From Victivallis lenta (GTDB taxonomy: Bacteria > Verrucomicrobiota > Lentisphaeria > Victivallales > Victivallaceae): 64,000 nucleotides of DNA. Below are positions 25,680-33,350 of the stretch, piece after piece; the first letter of the stretch is position 1; every line of letters begins with the position of its first letter. A program made the position numbers and the translations under genes. The notes beneath the pieces are model-generated. The model searched no databases. It saw only the letters and a list, made by a program, of their open reading frames with translations, and had not been told where the DNA came from. The DNA is taken from positions 62,001 through 126,000 of the forward strand of contig NZ_VUNS01000009.1 in NCBI RefSeq assembly GCF_009695545.1. Direction: 5' to 3'.

Positions 25680-28600
25680 CTGCTCATCTCCCGTCCGGTC
25701 AGAATGTGTTCGAACATTTTATGCAACGACTCCCGGGTGATCGGCTTGAGCAGAATATCGCGGAATACCCCGGTCTTCCCGGCCAGCACCTGCGTATCGG
25801 CGGTAACGGCGACGACCGGAATGCTCCTCCAGTCGGCGGACTCCGCAATCCGCCGCGCCAACTCAAACCCGTTCATGCCGGGCATCCACAAATCAGTCAG
25901 CACCGCATCGAACCGCGGCGTGTCGCGCAGCAACCGCAGCGCCTCCTCGCCGGAGCCGGCGCAGGCCGCGGAGATGTCCAGTTTCTTCAGCATGGCTTCG
26001 AGAACCTTCAGGTTCAGGGCAACGTCGTCCACCAGCAGTACGCGGCGGCAGGCCGTCGCCGCAGGCAGCGGTGCCGGCGCAGCGGAAGGCGGTTCCGCCG
26101 TGTCCGCCGCCGGCAGCTCATATTTCAGATTGTCGATCCGCACCGTGAAGGTGGTGCCGGAGCCGGGAACGCTGGCCAGCTCGATCCGGCCGCCCATTTT
26201 GTCCACCAGCCGCCGCGAAATCGCCAGCCCGAGCCCGGACCCCTCGTAAATCCGGGCGCCGCGGGTCGTATCGTCCTGCACGAAGGGGTCGAACACCTTG
26301 CCGATATTTTCCGGGGAGATGCCGATCCCGGTATCGGCCACCCGGATCAGCAGGGTGCCGGTTCCGGCTGCCCCGTCCGGAACGAATTCGGCATGGACCG
26401 ACACGCCTCCCGCCGGCGTGAACTTGATCGCATTTCCGACCAGGTTCAAAATCACCTGGCGCAGTCTCTGCCGGTCGAGGCTGAGCAGGAATCTCACGTG
26501 TGAACAGTCGACCTTTAAAAAGAGATCCTTCTCCTGCGCCTTCAGGCGGAAAACCGACGTCGTTTCGGCGACCAGCGAGGCGACGTCGGTCCGCGCCTCC
26601 AGCATGTTCATCTGTTCCGCCTCGAGCTTCGAAAGGTCCAGGACGTCGTTGATCAGGTTCAGAAGCGCGGTTCCGGCGAAATTGATCGAACGCAGGTACT
26701 CCCTCTGCTCCGCGGGCTCGACACTGCCGGTCTGGAGAAGCTCGGAAAACCCGATCACGGCATTGAGCGGCGTACGCAGCTCGTGGCTGACCGTGGCGAG
26801 GAAAAAACTCTTCGCCCGGTTCGCGGCCTGCGCCTGCTCCATGGCGGCCTGGAGTTCCTGCTTCTGCAAAACCAGATCCGTGATGTCCACTTCGGACTTC
26901 AGGACATAAATCATCTTCCCGTGCCGGTCGAAAATCGGCTGCGAGGTCACGTCGAAGCGGCGGTGATTGTATTCGGCCTCGACATGGTGCATGCGGCCGT
27001 CCCTCAGCGTCTCCCGCATCGGGCACCACGGCGGCGGCTCCGGGTTCCGGCAGATCACATCGTGGCACTTCCGGCCGACGAGCTGCTCCGGCGACAGCTC
27101 CGTCAGATCCTGGATGCTCGGATTCGCAGTCACAATCGTGCAGTCGAGATTCAGAATCACGATCGGGATGGCGATGTTGTCGACGATCTGCCGCTGCAGC
27201 GACACGCTGTCGGCGATCCGCTCGAGCTGCTGGAAGCGCTCGCGCGTGAGCAGAAAAAGGTTGACGATGCTGCGGACGGTATGGATGTCGCAGTCCGAAA
27301 AATCTTTCCGGCTCCGGACGAAATCGAGCCCGACGAAGCCCCACAGCTTATTGTCGATCCAGATCCCGCTGACCAGCAGAGAGCGGATCTGCTGCCGCTT
27401 CAGGAAGGCCGCCTCGGATTCAAGTCCGGCAGGCGGATGATCCAGGTCGGAGATGACGATCTCCTCCCGGTTCTGCAGCAGCCGTGTCCACCCCGGCGTG
27501 TCGGTCATATCGCTGTGCTGCAGATTGGCGATCTGCGGCTCGATTCCGTCGCGGACCCACTCGTAGATGTTGTCGGAATATTCATACGAACCGTCCGCAT
27601 ACCGGAACACGTAACAGCGGTCGGCGCCGCTCTGTTCCCCGATGATGTCGAGCATGCTCTGCACCGCCGCGTCAAAATCGTTCTCCAGCGTGATCTTCGC
27701 CAGCGAGCGGTTGATGATCCGTTCGCAGTTGATGTAATTGTTCAGCGTATCGATCGTGCGCGTCTGCTCCTGCTCGAGCTCATACTGGCGCGAAACGTCG
27801 ATCCCCATGCCGATCAGCAGCCGGGTTCCGTCGGAGCGGACGATCGCATTCTTGATGGTGCGGACGATGAATTCGCGCCCCCGGACATTGCGGAAGACCT
27901 CCTGGCAGTCGAACTGTTCTCCGGAGGCGACCAGCCGCGCATCGTCCTCCCGGAATTTCTTCGCCGCCGCACGGTCCATCGGAAAGATCTCATGATCGAA
28001 ACGGCCCGGAATCTCCTTCGAATCGACGCCGAGCATTCCGGCGAAGATGCGGTTTCCCAGAATATAGCGGAAATTGTCGTCCGCGTTCTTGACGAAGACA
28101 TATCCGGGCAGGTTGTCCATGATCGTCTCAAGCAGTTTCAGGTTGTCGCGGTAGCGCATCTCGTTCTCCCGCGCATGGGTGATGTCCTGAATCACGCCGC
28201 AGAATTCGCGGCGGCTGTTGAGCGGATTGACGGACTCCTCCGCCAGCATTTCAAAATAACGGCGTCTTTTACCCGTTCCGGCGGAGTAAACCAATTGCAG
28301 CTCAGATGATTCGCCGGATTTGAGTTTCCTCCACGCCTCGAGGAATTCGGGCAGCTCCCCGGGCGAAATCCACTCTCCGGGCGAAAGCGGACGGCCGTCG
28401 CGGAACGGCCAGAACTGTTCCGGGTCCCCGGAAGCCTCCAGCACTCCGTTCTCCCCGTGCCGGAAATAGAGGATCTTCGCAATCTTCGCCACGCTCTTCA
28501 GAATCACGGAATTGGCCCGGAGCCGGTCCAGCGTGCGGTAATCTTCGGTGACGTCGCGGAACACGAGCACGCCGCCGGCGATGCTGCCGTCCTCCGGGTT

Positions 28601-30400
28601 CCGGATCGGCGCCGCGCTGTCGGCGATGTTCCGCCGCTCCCCGGTCCGGGAAATGAGGTCGGTATGATTGGCCAGCTGCACGATGGCGCCGGTTTCCAGC
28701 GCCTTCCGCAGCGGCGACTCCACCGGAGCGCCGTCGGACGAGCCTGCAATGCGGAACACTTCGTCCAGCTTCCGGCCGACGGCGTCCCGGTCCGTAAACC
28801 CGGTCAGCCCGGCAGCCACCGGGTTGATCAGCGTGATCCGCTCCTCATTGTCGGTGGCGATGACGCCGTCGCCGATCGATTCGAGCGTAAGCCGGAACCG
28901 CTCCGCCAGCTGTTCCACGGCCAGACGGCTGTTGTGCAGTTCGGTCACATCGCCGGAGATCACCATGACAACCCGGGTGCGGAACGGATTGCTCTCCGGC
29001 ATCGGGATGAATTCGGCATGACGGCAGCGGTCCGAAAGCTGGTAATCGATCTCGATCTTCCTGCCGCCGCGGAACGCCTCATCCACAGCGGAAACGAAAA
29101 TTTTCCGGACCTGCTCCGGCAGTTCGCCGATTTTCCGGAACCGGGTCGGCATCGACGGCTCGCGGCTGTCCGGCACATGGCTGTACAGGACGTTTCCGGC
29201 CGTATCGACCACCAGAATCCGCTGCGGCAGGTTGCTGAACATCGCCTCAAGCTTGCGCTGGGTCAGCTTCCGGTAATGAAGCGCCGCGATATAGAACAGC
29301 AGGACCGCGACCAGAAGCGCCATGCCGAAAACCAGTTCCGTGCGATGGACGGAAATAAAGTCCGGAGGTTCATTCACAAATCCGGTCCCGGCCGGCAGCG
29401 CTGCGGGGTCCAGCCCGCTCTCCCGCAGCGCGGCATAATCGAACAGCGCCTTGTCGCCGCCCCTCAGTACCGGGATGCTCCCGGCCGGAACTCCGTTCAG
29501 GATCCGGACGGCGAGGTCGCCGGCCTGACCGCCCTGCTCCAGCCCGCAGACCACGATGCCGCCTGCGGCGCCGTGTCCGATATAGCTGTCGAACTTGCCG
29601 AAGACCACTCCCGGAAAAATCCGGCGGATACGCGGCAGAATCGTGTAACCGTTCTCCGGGAACTCCTCCTTCGCGGAACTCCAGGAGTGGAACAGCATCA
29701 GCGACTCTTTCGGCCACGTCGCCAGCTCCCGGAGCATCTCCTCCGTGGACAGGCTGTCGCCCCGCAGCACGCGAATCCGCGCCTGCACATCCGGGGGGAA
29801 GCTCTGCTTCACAAAATCCATCGGCAGATTGTCCCCGTCCGCCGAAGCGCCCACGACAATGACGACCGGCACACCCGCCGGCAGCAGACGGAGGCCGTAG
29901 CGGAGATTGTCGAGCAGATTCCGCTTCGTCTCCACGCCGGTCATGTTGAATTTCTTCTGCAGCTCCGGCGTCAGTTCCCCGTGATAGGAGGAGGCCAGGA
30001 GCGGCGTCCCGGGCGGCAGCGTGAGAATTCCGTCGAAAAACAGATTCGCCGCAGCGTTGTTGGTCGTCACCACCAGGTCATAGCGGGTCGCCGCGAGCTT
30101 GCGCCGCAGCGCTTCGACATCGGCTCCGGCCGGCGCGATGCCCGGCTGATAGCGGACCCCGAGCTCGTACTTCTCGTAATTGACCCTCAGCCGGGTCCGG
30201 TTCAGGCTCGACCGGAAGCCGCGGCCGAGTTCCACCGTCCAGACATCCGCCGATGAATGGGAATCGACCATGAGGATGCGCTTCACCTCCCGGTTCGCGT
30301 CGCCGCCGCACAGCCGGCTGCCCGCGGCAAGGACCGAGAGCAGCAGGATGACGCGGAAACCGCCGCAGGCGGCAATCGGGAGGGAGAACATTTCGCGCAT
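25676..30400 (-). CDS. Hybrid sensor histidine kinase with periplasmic PBP-like sensor, PAS and GAF domains
   Basis: About 1574 residues from the preferred ATG at 30400. Order: signal peptide (GFRVILLLSVLAAGS), ABC_sub_bind-type ligand-binding domain (about 38-330), membrane helix (about 355-372), PAS domains, GAF, PAS, HisKA with H1206 (VSHELRTPLNAVIGF), intact HATPase (LNLVGNAIKFT, VADTGIGIS, GSGLGLAIS) and receiver (about 1451-1574; LTDLWMPGMNG). It is the first gene of the operon. The frame stays open upstream, with in-frame ATGs at 30520 and 30568. I prefer 30400 because the signal peptide follows it directly, but it lacks a clear ribosome site. Sugar or oligosaccharide sensing is plausible, not shown. 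Confidence 0.9.
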   Translation of the reverse strand: MREMFSLPIAACGGFRVILLLSVLAAGSRLCGGDANREVKRILMVDSHSSADVWTVELGRGFRSSLNRTRLRVNYEKYELGVRYQPGIAPAGADVEALRRKLAATRYDLVVTTNNAAANLFFDGILTLPPGTPLLASSYHGELTPELQKKFNMTGVETKRNLLDNLRYGLRLLPAGVPVVIVVGASADGDNLPMDFVKQSFPPDVQARIRVLRGDSLSTEEMLRELATWPKESLMLFHSWSSAKEEFPENGYTILPRIRRIFPGVVFGKFDSYIGHGAAGGIVVCGLEQGGQAGDLAVRILNGVPAGSIPVLRGGDKALFDYAALRESGLDPAALPAGTGFVNEPPDFISVHRTELVFGMALLVAVLLFYIAALHYRKLTQRKLEAMFSNLPQRILVVDTAGNVLYSHVPDSREPSMPTRFRKIGELPEQVRKIFVSAVDEAFRGGRKIEIDYQLSDRCRHAEFIPMPESNPFRTRVVMVISGDVTELHNSRLAVEQLAERFRLTLESIGDGVIATDNEERITLINPVAAGLTGFTDRDAVGRKLDEVFRIAGSSDGAPVESPLRKALETGAIVQLANHTDLISRTGERRNIADSAAPIRNPEDGSIAGGVLVFRDVTEDYRTLDRLRANSVILKSVAKIAKILYFRHGENGVLEASGDPEQFWPFRDGRPLSPGEWISPGELPEFLEAWRKLKSGESSELQLVYSAGTGKRRRYFEMLAEESVNPLNSRREFCGVIQDITHARENEMRYRDNLKLLETIMDNLPGYVFVKNADDNFRYILGNRIFAGMLGVDSKEIPGRFDHEIFPMDRAAAKKFREDDARLVASGEQFDCQEVFRNVRGREFIVRTIKNAIVRSDGTRLLIGMGIDVSRQYELEQEQTRTIDTLNNYINCERIINRSLAKITLENDFDAAVQSMLDIIGEQSGADRCYVFRYADGSYEYSDNIYEWVRDGIEPQIANLQHSDMTDTPGWTRLLQNREEIVISDLDHPPAGLESEAAFLKRQQIRSLLVSGIWIDNKLWGFVGLDFVRSRKDFSDCDIHTVRSIVNLFLLTRERFQQLERIADSVSLQRQIVDNIAIPIVILNLDCTIVTANPSIQDLTELSPEQLVGRKCHDVICRNPEPPPWCPMRETLRDGRMHHVEAEYNHRRFDVTSQPIFDRHGKMIYVLKSEVDITDLVLQKQELQAAMEQAQAANRAKSFFLATVSHELRTPLNAVIGFSELLQTGSVEPAEQREYLRSINFAGTALLNLINDVLDLSKLEAEQMNMLEARTDVASLVAETTSVFRLKAQEKDLFLKVDCSHVRFLLSLDRQRLRQVILNLVGNAIKFTPAGGVSVHAEFVPDGAAGTGTLLIRVADTGIGISPENIGKVFDPFVQDDTTRGARIYEGSGLGLAISRRLVDKMGGRIELASVPGSGTTFTVRIDNLKYELPAADTAEPPSAAPAPLPAATACRRVLLVDDVALNLKVLEAMLKKLDISAACAGSGEEALRLLRDTPRFDAVLTDLWMPGMNGFELARRIAESADWRSIPVVAVTADTQVLAGKTGVFRDILLKPITRESLHKMFEHILTGREMSR

Positions 30401-30432
30401 AAAATCATAAATCTGCAAATAAATATGCAAAA

Positions 30433-30464
30433 AAGAAGCTCCGGAACATGTTGCGGAGCTTCTT
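30433..30464 (-). terminator. Intrinsic-terminator-like hairpin in the operon leader (possible attenuator)
   Basis: A perfect 11-bp stem (30433-30443 with 30454-30464) encloses a 10-base loop. On the minus strand it is followed by six T residues (30434-30429). It lies between the promoter at 30576-30604 and the kinase start at 30400, with no minus-strand gene upstream to terminate. An attenuator in the leader is the simplest reading. Confidence 0.6.
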
Positions 30465-30575
30465 CTGCTGCGGTTGTTTGCTGTATTCACATAATTAAAA
30501 TGCTTATCATAAATCTGCATCGGCAGATATTCCCCCGGTCGGTCCCTGCGATCGACACAATTTTTCATGTTTATT

Positions 30576-30604
30576 ATTATATTGCATCCGGACCGTTTTG
30601 TCAA
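30576..30604 (-). promoter_or_regulatory. Sigma70-type promoter of the signalling/exopolysaccharide operon
   Basis: On the minus strand TTGACA (30604-30599) and TATAAT (30581-30576) are separated by 17 bases, matching the consensus exactly. Transcription should start near 30569, next to an in-frame ATG at 30568 and about 170 bases before the preferred start. No other clear promoter is seen in the tight minus-strand gene chain down to position 1. Confidence 0.8.
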
Positions 30605-30657
30605 GTGTTCGAACGATCCGGACGATCATTAAAATCATAAATTTTTCCAAAACCGGG

Positions 30658-30686
30658 TTGACATCGGAACCGCCGCAGGCTAGATT
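30658..30686 (+). promoter_or_regulatory. Sigma70-type promoter of the divergent LacI-family gene
   Basis: TTGACA (30658-30663) and TAGATT (30681-30686) are spaced by 17 bases. The predicted start near 30693 gives a leader of about 24 bases before the ATG at 30717. It is back-to-back with the kinase operon promoter, with 53 bases between the two -35 boxes. Confidence 0.65.
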
Positions 30687-30716
30687 AATGACTCAACCCT
30701 GAACCCCCAGGCATGA

Positions 30717-31790
30717 ATGTCACGTATGAATATCCGGGAATTCGCCAAACTCTGCGACGTTTCGCCTTCCACCGTTTCACGGGCGCTCGGCCGTCCGTGG
30801 GAGAAGTCGGAGCTGAGCCGTGCCCTCTATGACCGGATCCGCGGCAAGGCGGCGGAGGTCGGCTTCCGGCCGAATTTTCATGCCAAAGCCATGCTCGGCC
30901 GCCAGTCCGGCTGCATCGGCTTCATCGCGGGCTACAAGATGTCCTTTGCGGTCGGAACCCTTCTGGAAGGAATCTCCTCGGTGCTGACGCCGCTCGGTAA
31001 AAATCTCTCCATCTACCCCTGCCGCAACCAGCGCGACCTTGAGGCGGAGGCGTTCGATACGCAGCTTTACTGCGGCGTCGACGCGATCATCTACCTGCCG
31101 TGCCTGCAGCCGTTCAACCGATACGACGCCGACCATATCCGCGGGCAGCTCGACCGGCATTCGCAGCTTCCGCCGGTCATCACGCTCTATTCCGGCAGCG
31201 AAATCGCCGCGTTCCACCAGCTCCGCTTCCGGGATTACGAGATCGGCAGCCGCGCCGCGCTGCGCCAGCTGGCTGAAGGCAGCAGCCGTTTCGGGATCAT
31301 CGACACCATCATCACCACGCTCAGCAACCGGGAGACCGCACGCGGCTACCGCGAAACCCTCCTGCTCCACGGAGTCCCGGCTGAGGAGGTCTGCGAAGTG
31401 CTCCTGTACACGCCCGGCCACGAAAAAAACCTTGCGCCGCTGGCCGGAGCCGACGGACTCCTCTGCAGTTACCTCATCACCCTGCCCGGCTGCCTGCCCG
31501 CACTGTCGAAACTCTGCAAGGCGGAGGCGATCAACGTCGACGCGCTCTGCTCGACCGAAACGCAATCCCTGTTTCAGTGGCTGCTGCCGGCCGCGACCGG
31601 AGAAAACGGCAGCCGGCAGCCGTTCCGGACCCTCCAGCTGCACATCAGGGATTTATTCGACATCGGCGTACGGTCGGCCGAATTCGCCCGGAAGCTGATC
31701 GACAATCCCGGGTCCGCTCCGTATACCGAATACCTCGACGTCGTCTCGGACAGCTACGAAAACGCAATCGACGCGGATATTTTCCGCTGA
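30717..31790 (+). CDS. LacI-family transcriptional regulator
   Basis: A 357-residue protein. The N-terminal helix-turn-helix (MNIREFAKLCDVSPSTVSRALGRPW) has the LacI-type recognition helix VSPSTVSRAL, and a hinge and periplasmic-binding-protein-like effector domain follow (SGCIGFIAGYKMSF onward). The effector domain is less typical than that of the other LacI proteins here. Start ATG at 30717 (30726 is an in-frame alternative). The gene is transcribed away from the kinase/exopolysaccharide operon from an adjacent promoter, so it could regulate that operon, itself, or the sugar genes downstream. Ligand unknown. Confidence 0.87.
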   Translation: MSRMNIREFAKLCDVSPSTVSRALGRPWEKSELSRALYDRIRGKAAEVGFRPNFHAKAMLGRQSGCIGFIAGYKMSFAVGTLLEGISSVLTPLGKNLSIYPCRNQRDLEAEAFDTQLYCGVDAIIYLPCLQPFNRYDADHIRGQLDRHSQLPPVITLYSGSEIAAFHQLRFRDYEIGSRAALRQLAEGSSRFGIIDTIITTLSNRETARGYRETLLLHGVPAEEVCEVLLYTPGHEKNLAPLAGADGLLCSYLITLPGCLPALSKLCKAEAINVDALCSTETQSLFQWLLPAATGENGSRQPFRTLQLHIRDLFDIGVRSAEFARKLIDNPGSAPYTEYLDVVSDSYENAIDADIFR

Positions 31791-32182
31791 CCCCGGAGCA
31801 GAGAAGCCGGTCAGCAGCACGTCTGCGCGCGCAAAGGCGGCAGAGCTTCCCGTTTGAAACATGCGGATTCGGAAGTATATTTCCCGCCTTGTCCGACGAT
31901 GGAGAACTGCGGCGGCATACCGGGATTTTTTACGGAGCAACAGGTGAAAATGCGTCAGGAGCTCCTGACGGCATCTGCCGCACAGCGGTGAACATTGCGG
32001 AAACATGGTGCTTTGCACGAAGCTGCCCGATAGATACCGGCCGCACACGGAACGGGAGTTCACGATCCGAACCGGAAACAACCGGCAATCTCCCTGCCGT
32101 GCAGGAAAATCAATTTTATCGTCCGCCATGCCCCCCCGGGGACGGGACATCGAATAAAAATGCAAAAAAAATCTTTTTGCTC
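31791..32182. other. Intergenic region without a recognisable gene
   Basis: About 390 bases between two LacI-family genes. Open frames on both strands here have no recognisable domain and no ribosome site, and I do not call them. The region contains a perfect 18-bp palindrome at 31953-31970 and, at 32162-32180, an A/T-rich short inverted repeat just before the next promoter. No terminator with a T-tract is clear after the first LacI gene. Confidence 0.6.
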
Positions 32183-32211
32183 TTGACTTTTCACATCGAT
32201 TTGAATATAAT
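32183..32211 (+). promoter_or_regulatory. Sigma70-type promoter of the second LacI gene
   Basis: TTGACT (32183-32188) and TATAAT (32206-32211) are spaced by 17 bases. The predicted start is near 32218. The spacer between the boxes is occupied by the left operator arm, and the start region runs into the right arm, so repressor binding would block the promoter. Confidence 0.8.
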
Positions 32212-32240
32212 ATTAATAGCTTTCAAATCGATGTGAAAAG
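32187..32240. promoter_or_regulatory. Paired LacI-type operators in a perfect inverted repeat
   Basis: Two 19-base arms (32187-32205 and 32222-32240) are exact reverse complements, separated by 16 bases. Each arm is itself a near-palindrome centred on ATCGAT (TCACATCGATTTGA), the shape of a LacI-family operator with a central CG. The arms flank the -10 box and end 11 bases before the regulator's start codon, a strong sign of autoregulation. Confidence 0.8.
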
Positions 32241-32251
32241 GTTATTGAGCC

Positions 32252-33253
32252 ATGACAATCTATGATATCGCAAAAGAACTGGGCGTCTCGCCGACAACGG
32301 TGTCTCAGGCCTTGAACGGCAACACCCGCGTCGCCGCCAAAACCCGGGCGCGGGTCACCGAGTTCGCAATGCACAACGGTTTCCGGCGCAGCGAACAGGC
32401 CAGGAATTTCCGGCTGAAGCGCACCTTCAACATCGCAATCGTCGTGTATAATATCGACAATGATTTCTGGTGCGGCTTCGTGAAAGCGGTGGAGGACGCG
32501 CTCGGCGAAGAGTATAATGTACTGCTCTGCAATACGGAGGGGAATCCGGAAAAGGAGAAGAAAATCTTCCTCAACCTGATGCAGCGGAATGTGGACGGCG
32601 TCATCGTTCAGCCCGCTTCGGATGAAAAAAAACATTTCACGGACATGGTCCGGAACTCCATCCCCGTCGTTCTGCTGGAAGAGACGGAGGAGCCGGAACT
32701 CTCCTTCGTCAAAGGCAACGATCATCTGGCGGCATACCGTTCCACAAAGGTCTGCATCGAACAAGGCTACCGTAAAATCGCTTTCCTGTCGATCCCCCCC
32801 GACTGCGTCGGAGGCCGGGAATGGATTCGCGGTTTCAAACAGGCTGTCGCGGAAGAGGATTGCACCGGGGAAGTCCTTTATGTGAAGGAAACCACCTGTG
32901 AGGAAGTGGAAAAAGTATTTCTGCCGCGGGTCGGGGAGTTCCCCCTGGTGTTCTGCGACACCCATCTGATCTGCATGCTGCTGCGGGTGCTGTTTACCCA
33001 CCATGTCCGGATTCCGGAAGATCTGTCCCTGATCGCCTGGAGCAACAAATATTTCCTCTCTTACATGACGCCGTCCATTTCGATCATCTCCATCCCCGTG
33101 GAGGAGATCGGCAGGCGGGCGGCCGGCATCATTCTCCGGAATCTGAACGGGGAACCGCATGTGGAGAAAACTTTTATCGATGAGACGCTGATTCTGCGGG
33201 AATCGTTTCAGCCGTCTGCCGGCTCTCCTCCGGCCGGCGTTTCCGGTCAGTAA
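32252..33253 (+). CDS. LacI-family transcriptional regulator (probably autoregulated)
   Basis: A 333-residue LacI protein. The helix-turn-helix MTIYDIAKELGVSPTTVSQALNGNTRV is followed by a hinge region and a sugar-binding effector domain (FNIAIVVYNIDNDFW; VDGVIVQPASDE; EDLSLIAWSNKYF). An AAAAGG site precedes the ATG at 32252. Its promoter is framed by matching operator arms. The genes that follow encode a prepilin-like protein and secreted glycosidases, so these are the likely regulon, although I found no further copy of the operator in front of them. Effector sugar unknown. Confidence 0.92.
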   Translation: MTIYDIAKELGVSPTTVSQALNGNTRVAAKTRARVTEFAMHNGFRRSEQARNFRLKRTFNIAIVVYNIDNDFWCGFVKAVEDALGEEYNVLLCNTEGNPEKEKKIFLNLMQRNVDGVIVQPASDEKKHFTDMVRNSIPVVLLEETEEPELSFVKGNDHLAAYRSTKVCIEQGYRKIAFLSIPPDCVGGREWIRGFKQAVAEEDCTGEVLYVKETTCEEVEKVFLPRVGEFPLVFCDTHLICMLLRVLFTHHVRIPEDLSLIAWSNKYFLSYMTPSISIISIPVEEIGRRAAGIILRNLNGEPHVEKTFIDETLILRESFQPSAGSPPAGVSGQ

Positions 33254-33350
33254 AGCACCGGCTGATTTCATATAACAGCAATCCGTGCGGAAACTCGTTT
33301 TCCAGCCGCGGCAGGGGCGTTTTGTGTCCGGCCCCGGAAAGGAAGTGTCC

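Larger units (their letters stand above)
30404..30642. repeat. AT-rich direct repeats around the kinase promoter and leader
   Basis: The 14-mer ATCATAAATCTGCA occurs at 30404-30417 and 30506-30519. The 13-mer TAAAATCATAAAT occurs at 30400-30412 and 30630-30642. All share the core ATCATAAAT: one copy upstream of the -35 box and two in the leader. Spacing and AT content fit regulator-binding sites, but no protein can be assigned. Confidence 0.5.

Noticed and set aside
31577-32236. Open frames on both strands between the two LacI genes
   Set aside because: The plus frame begins inside the first LacI gene and runs into the promoter of the second. Neither strand shows a ribosome site or recognisable domain.
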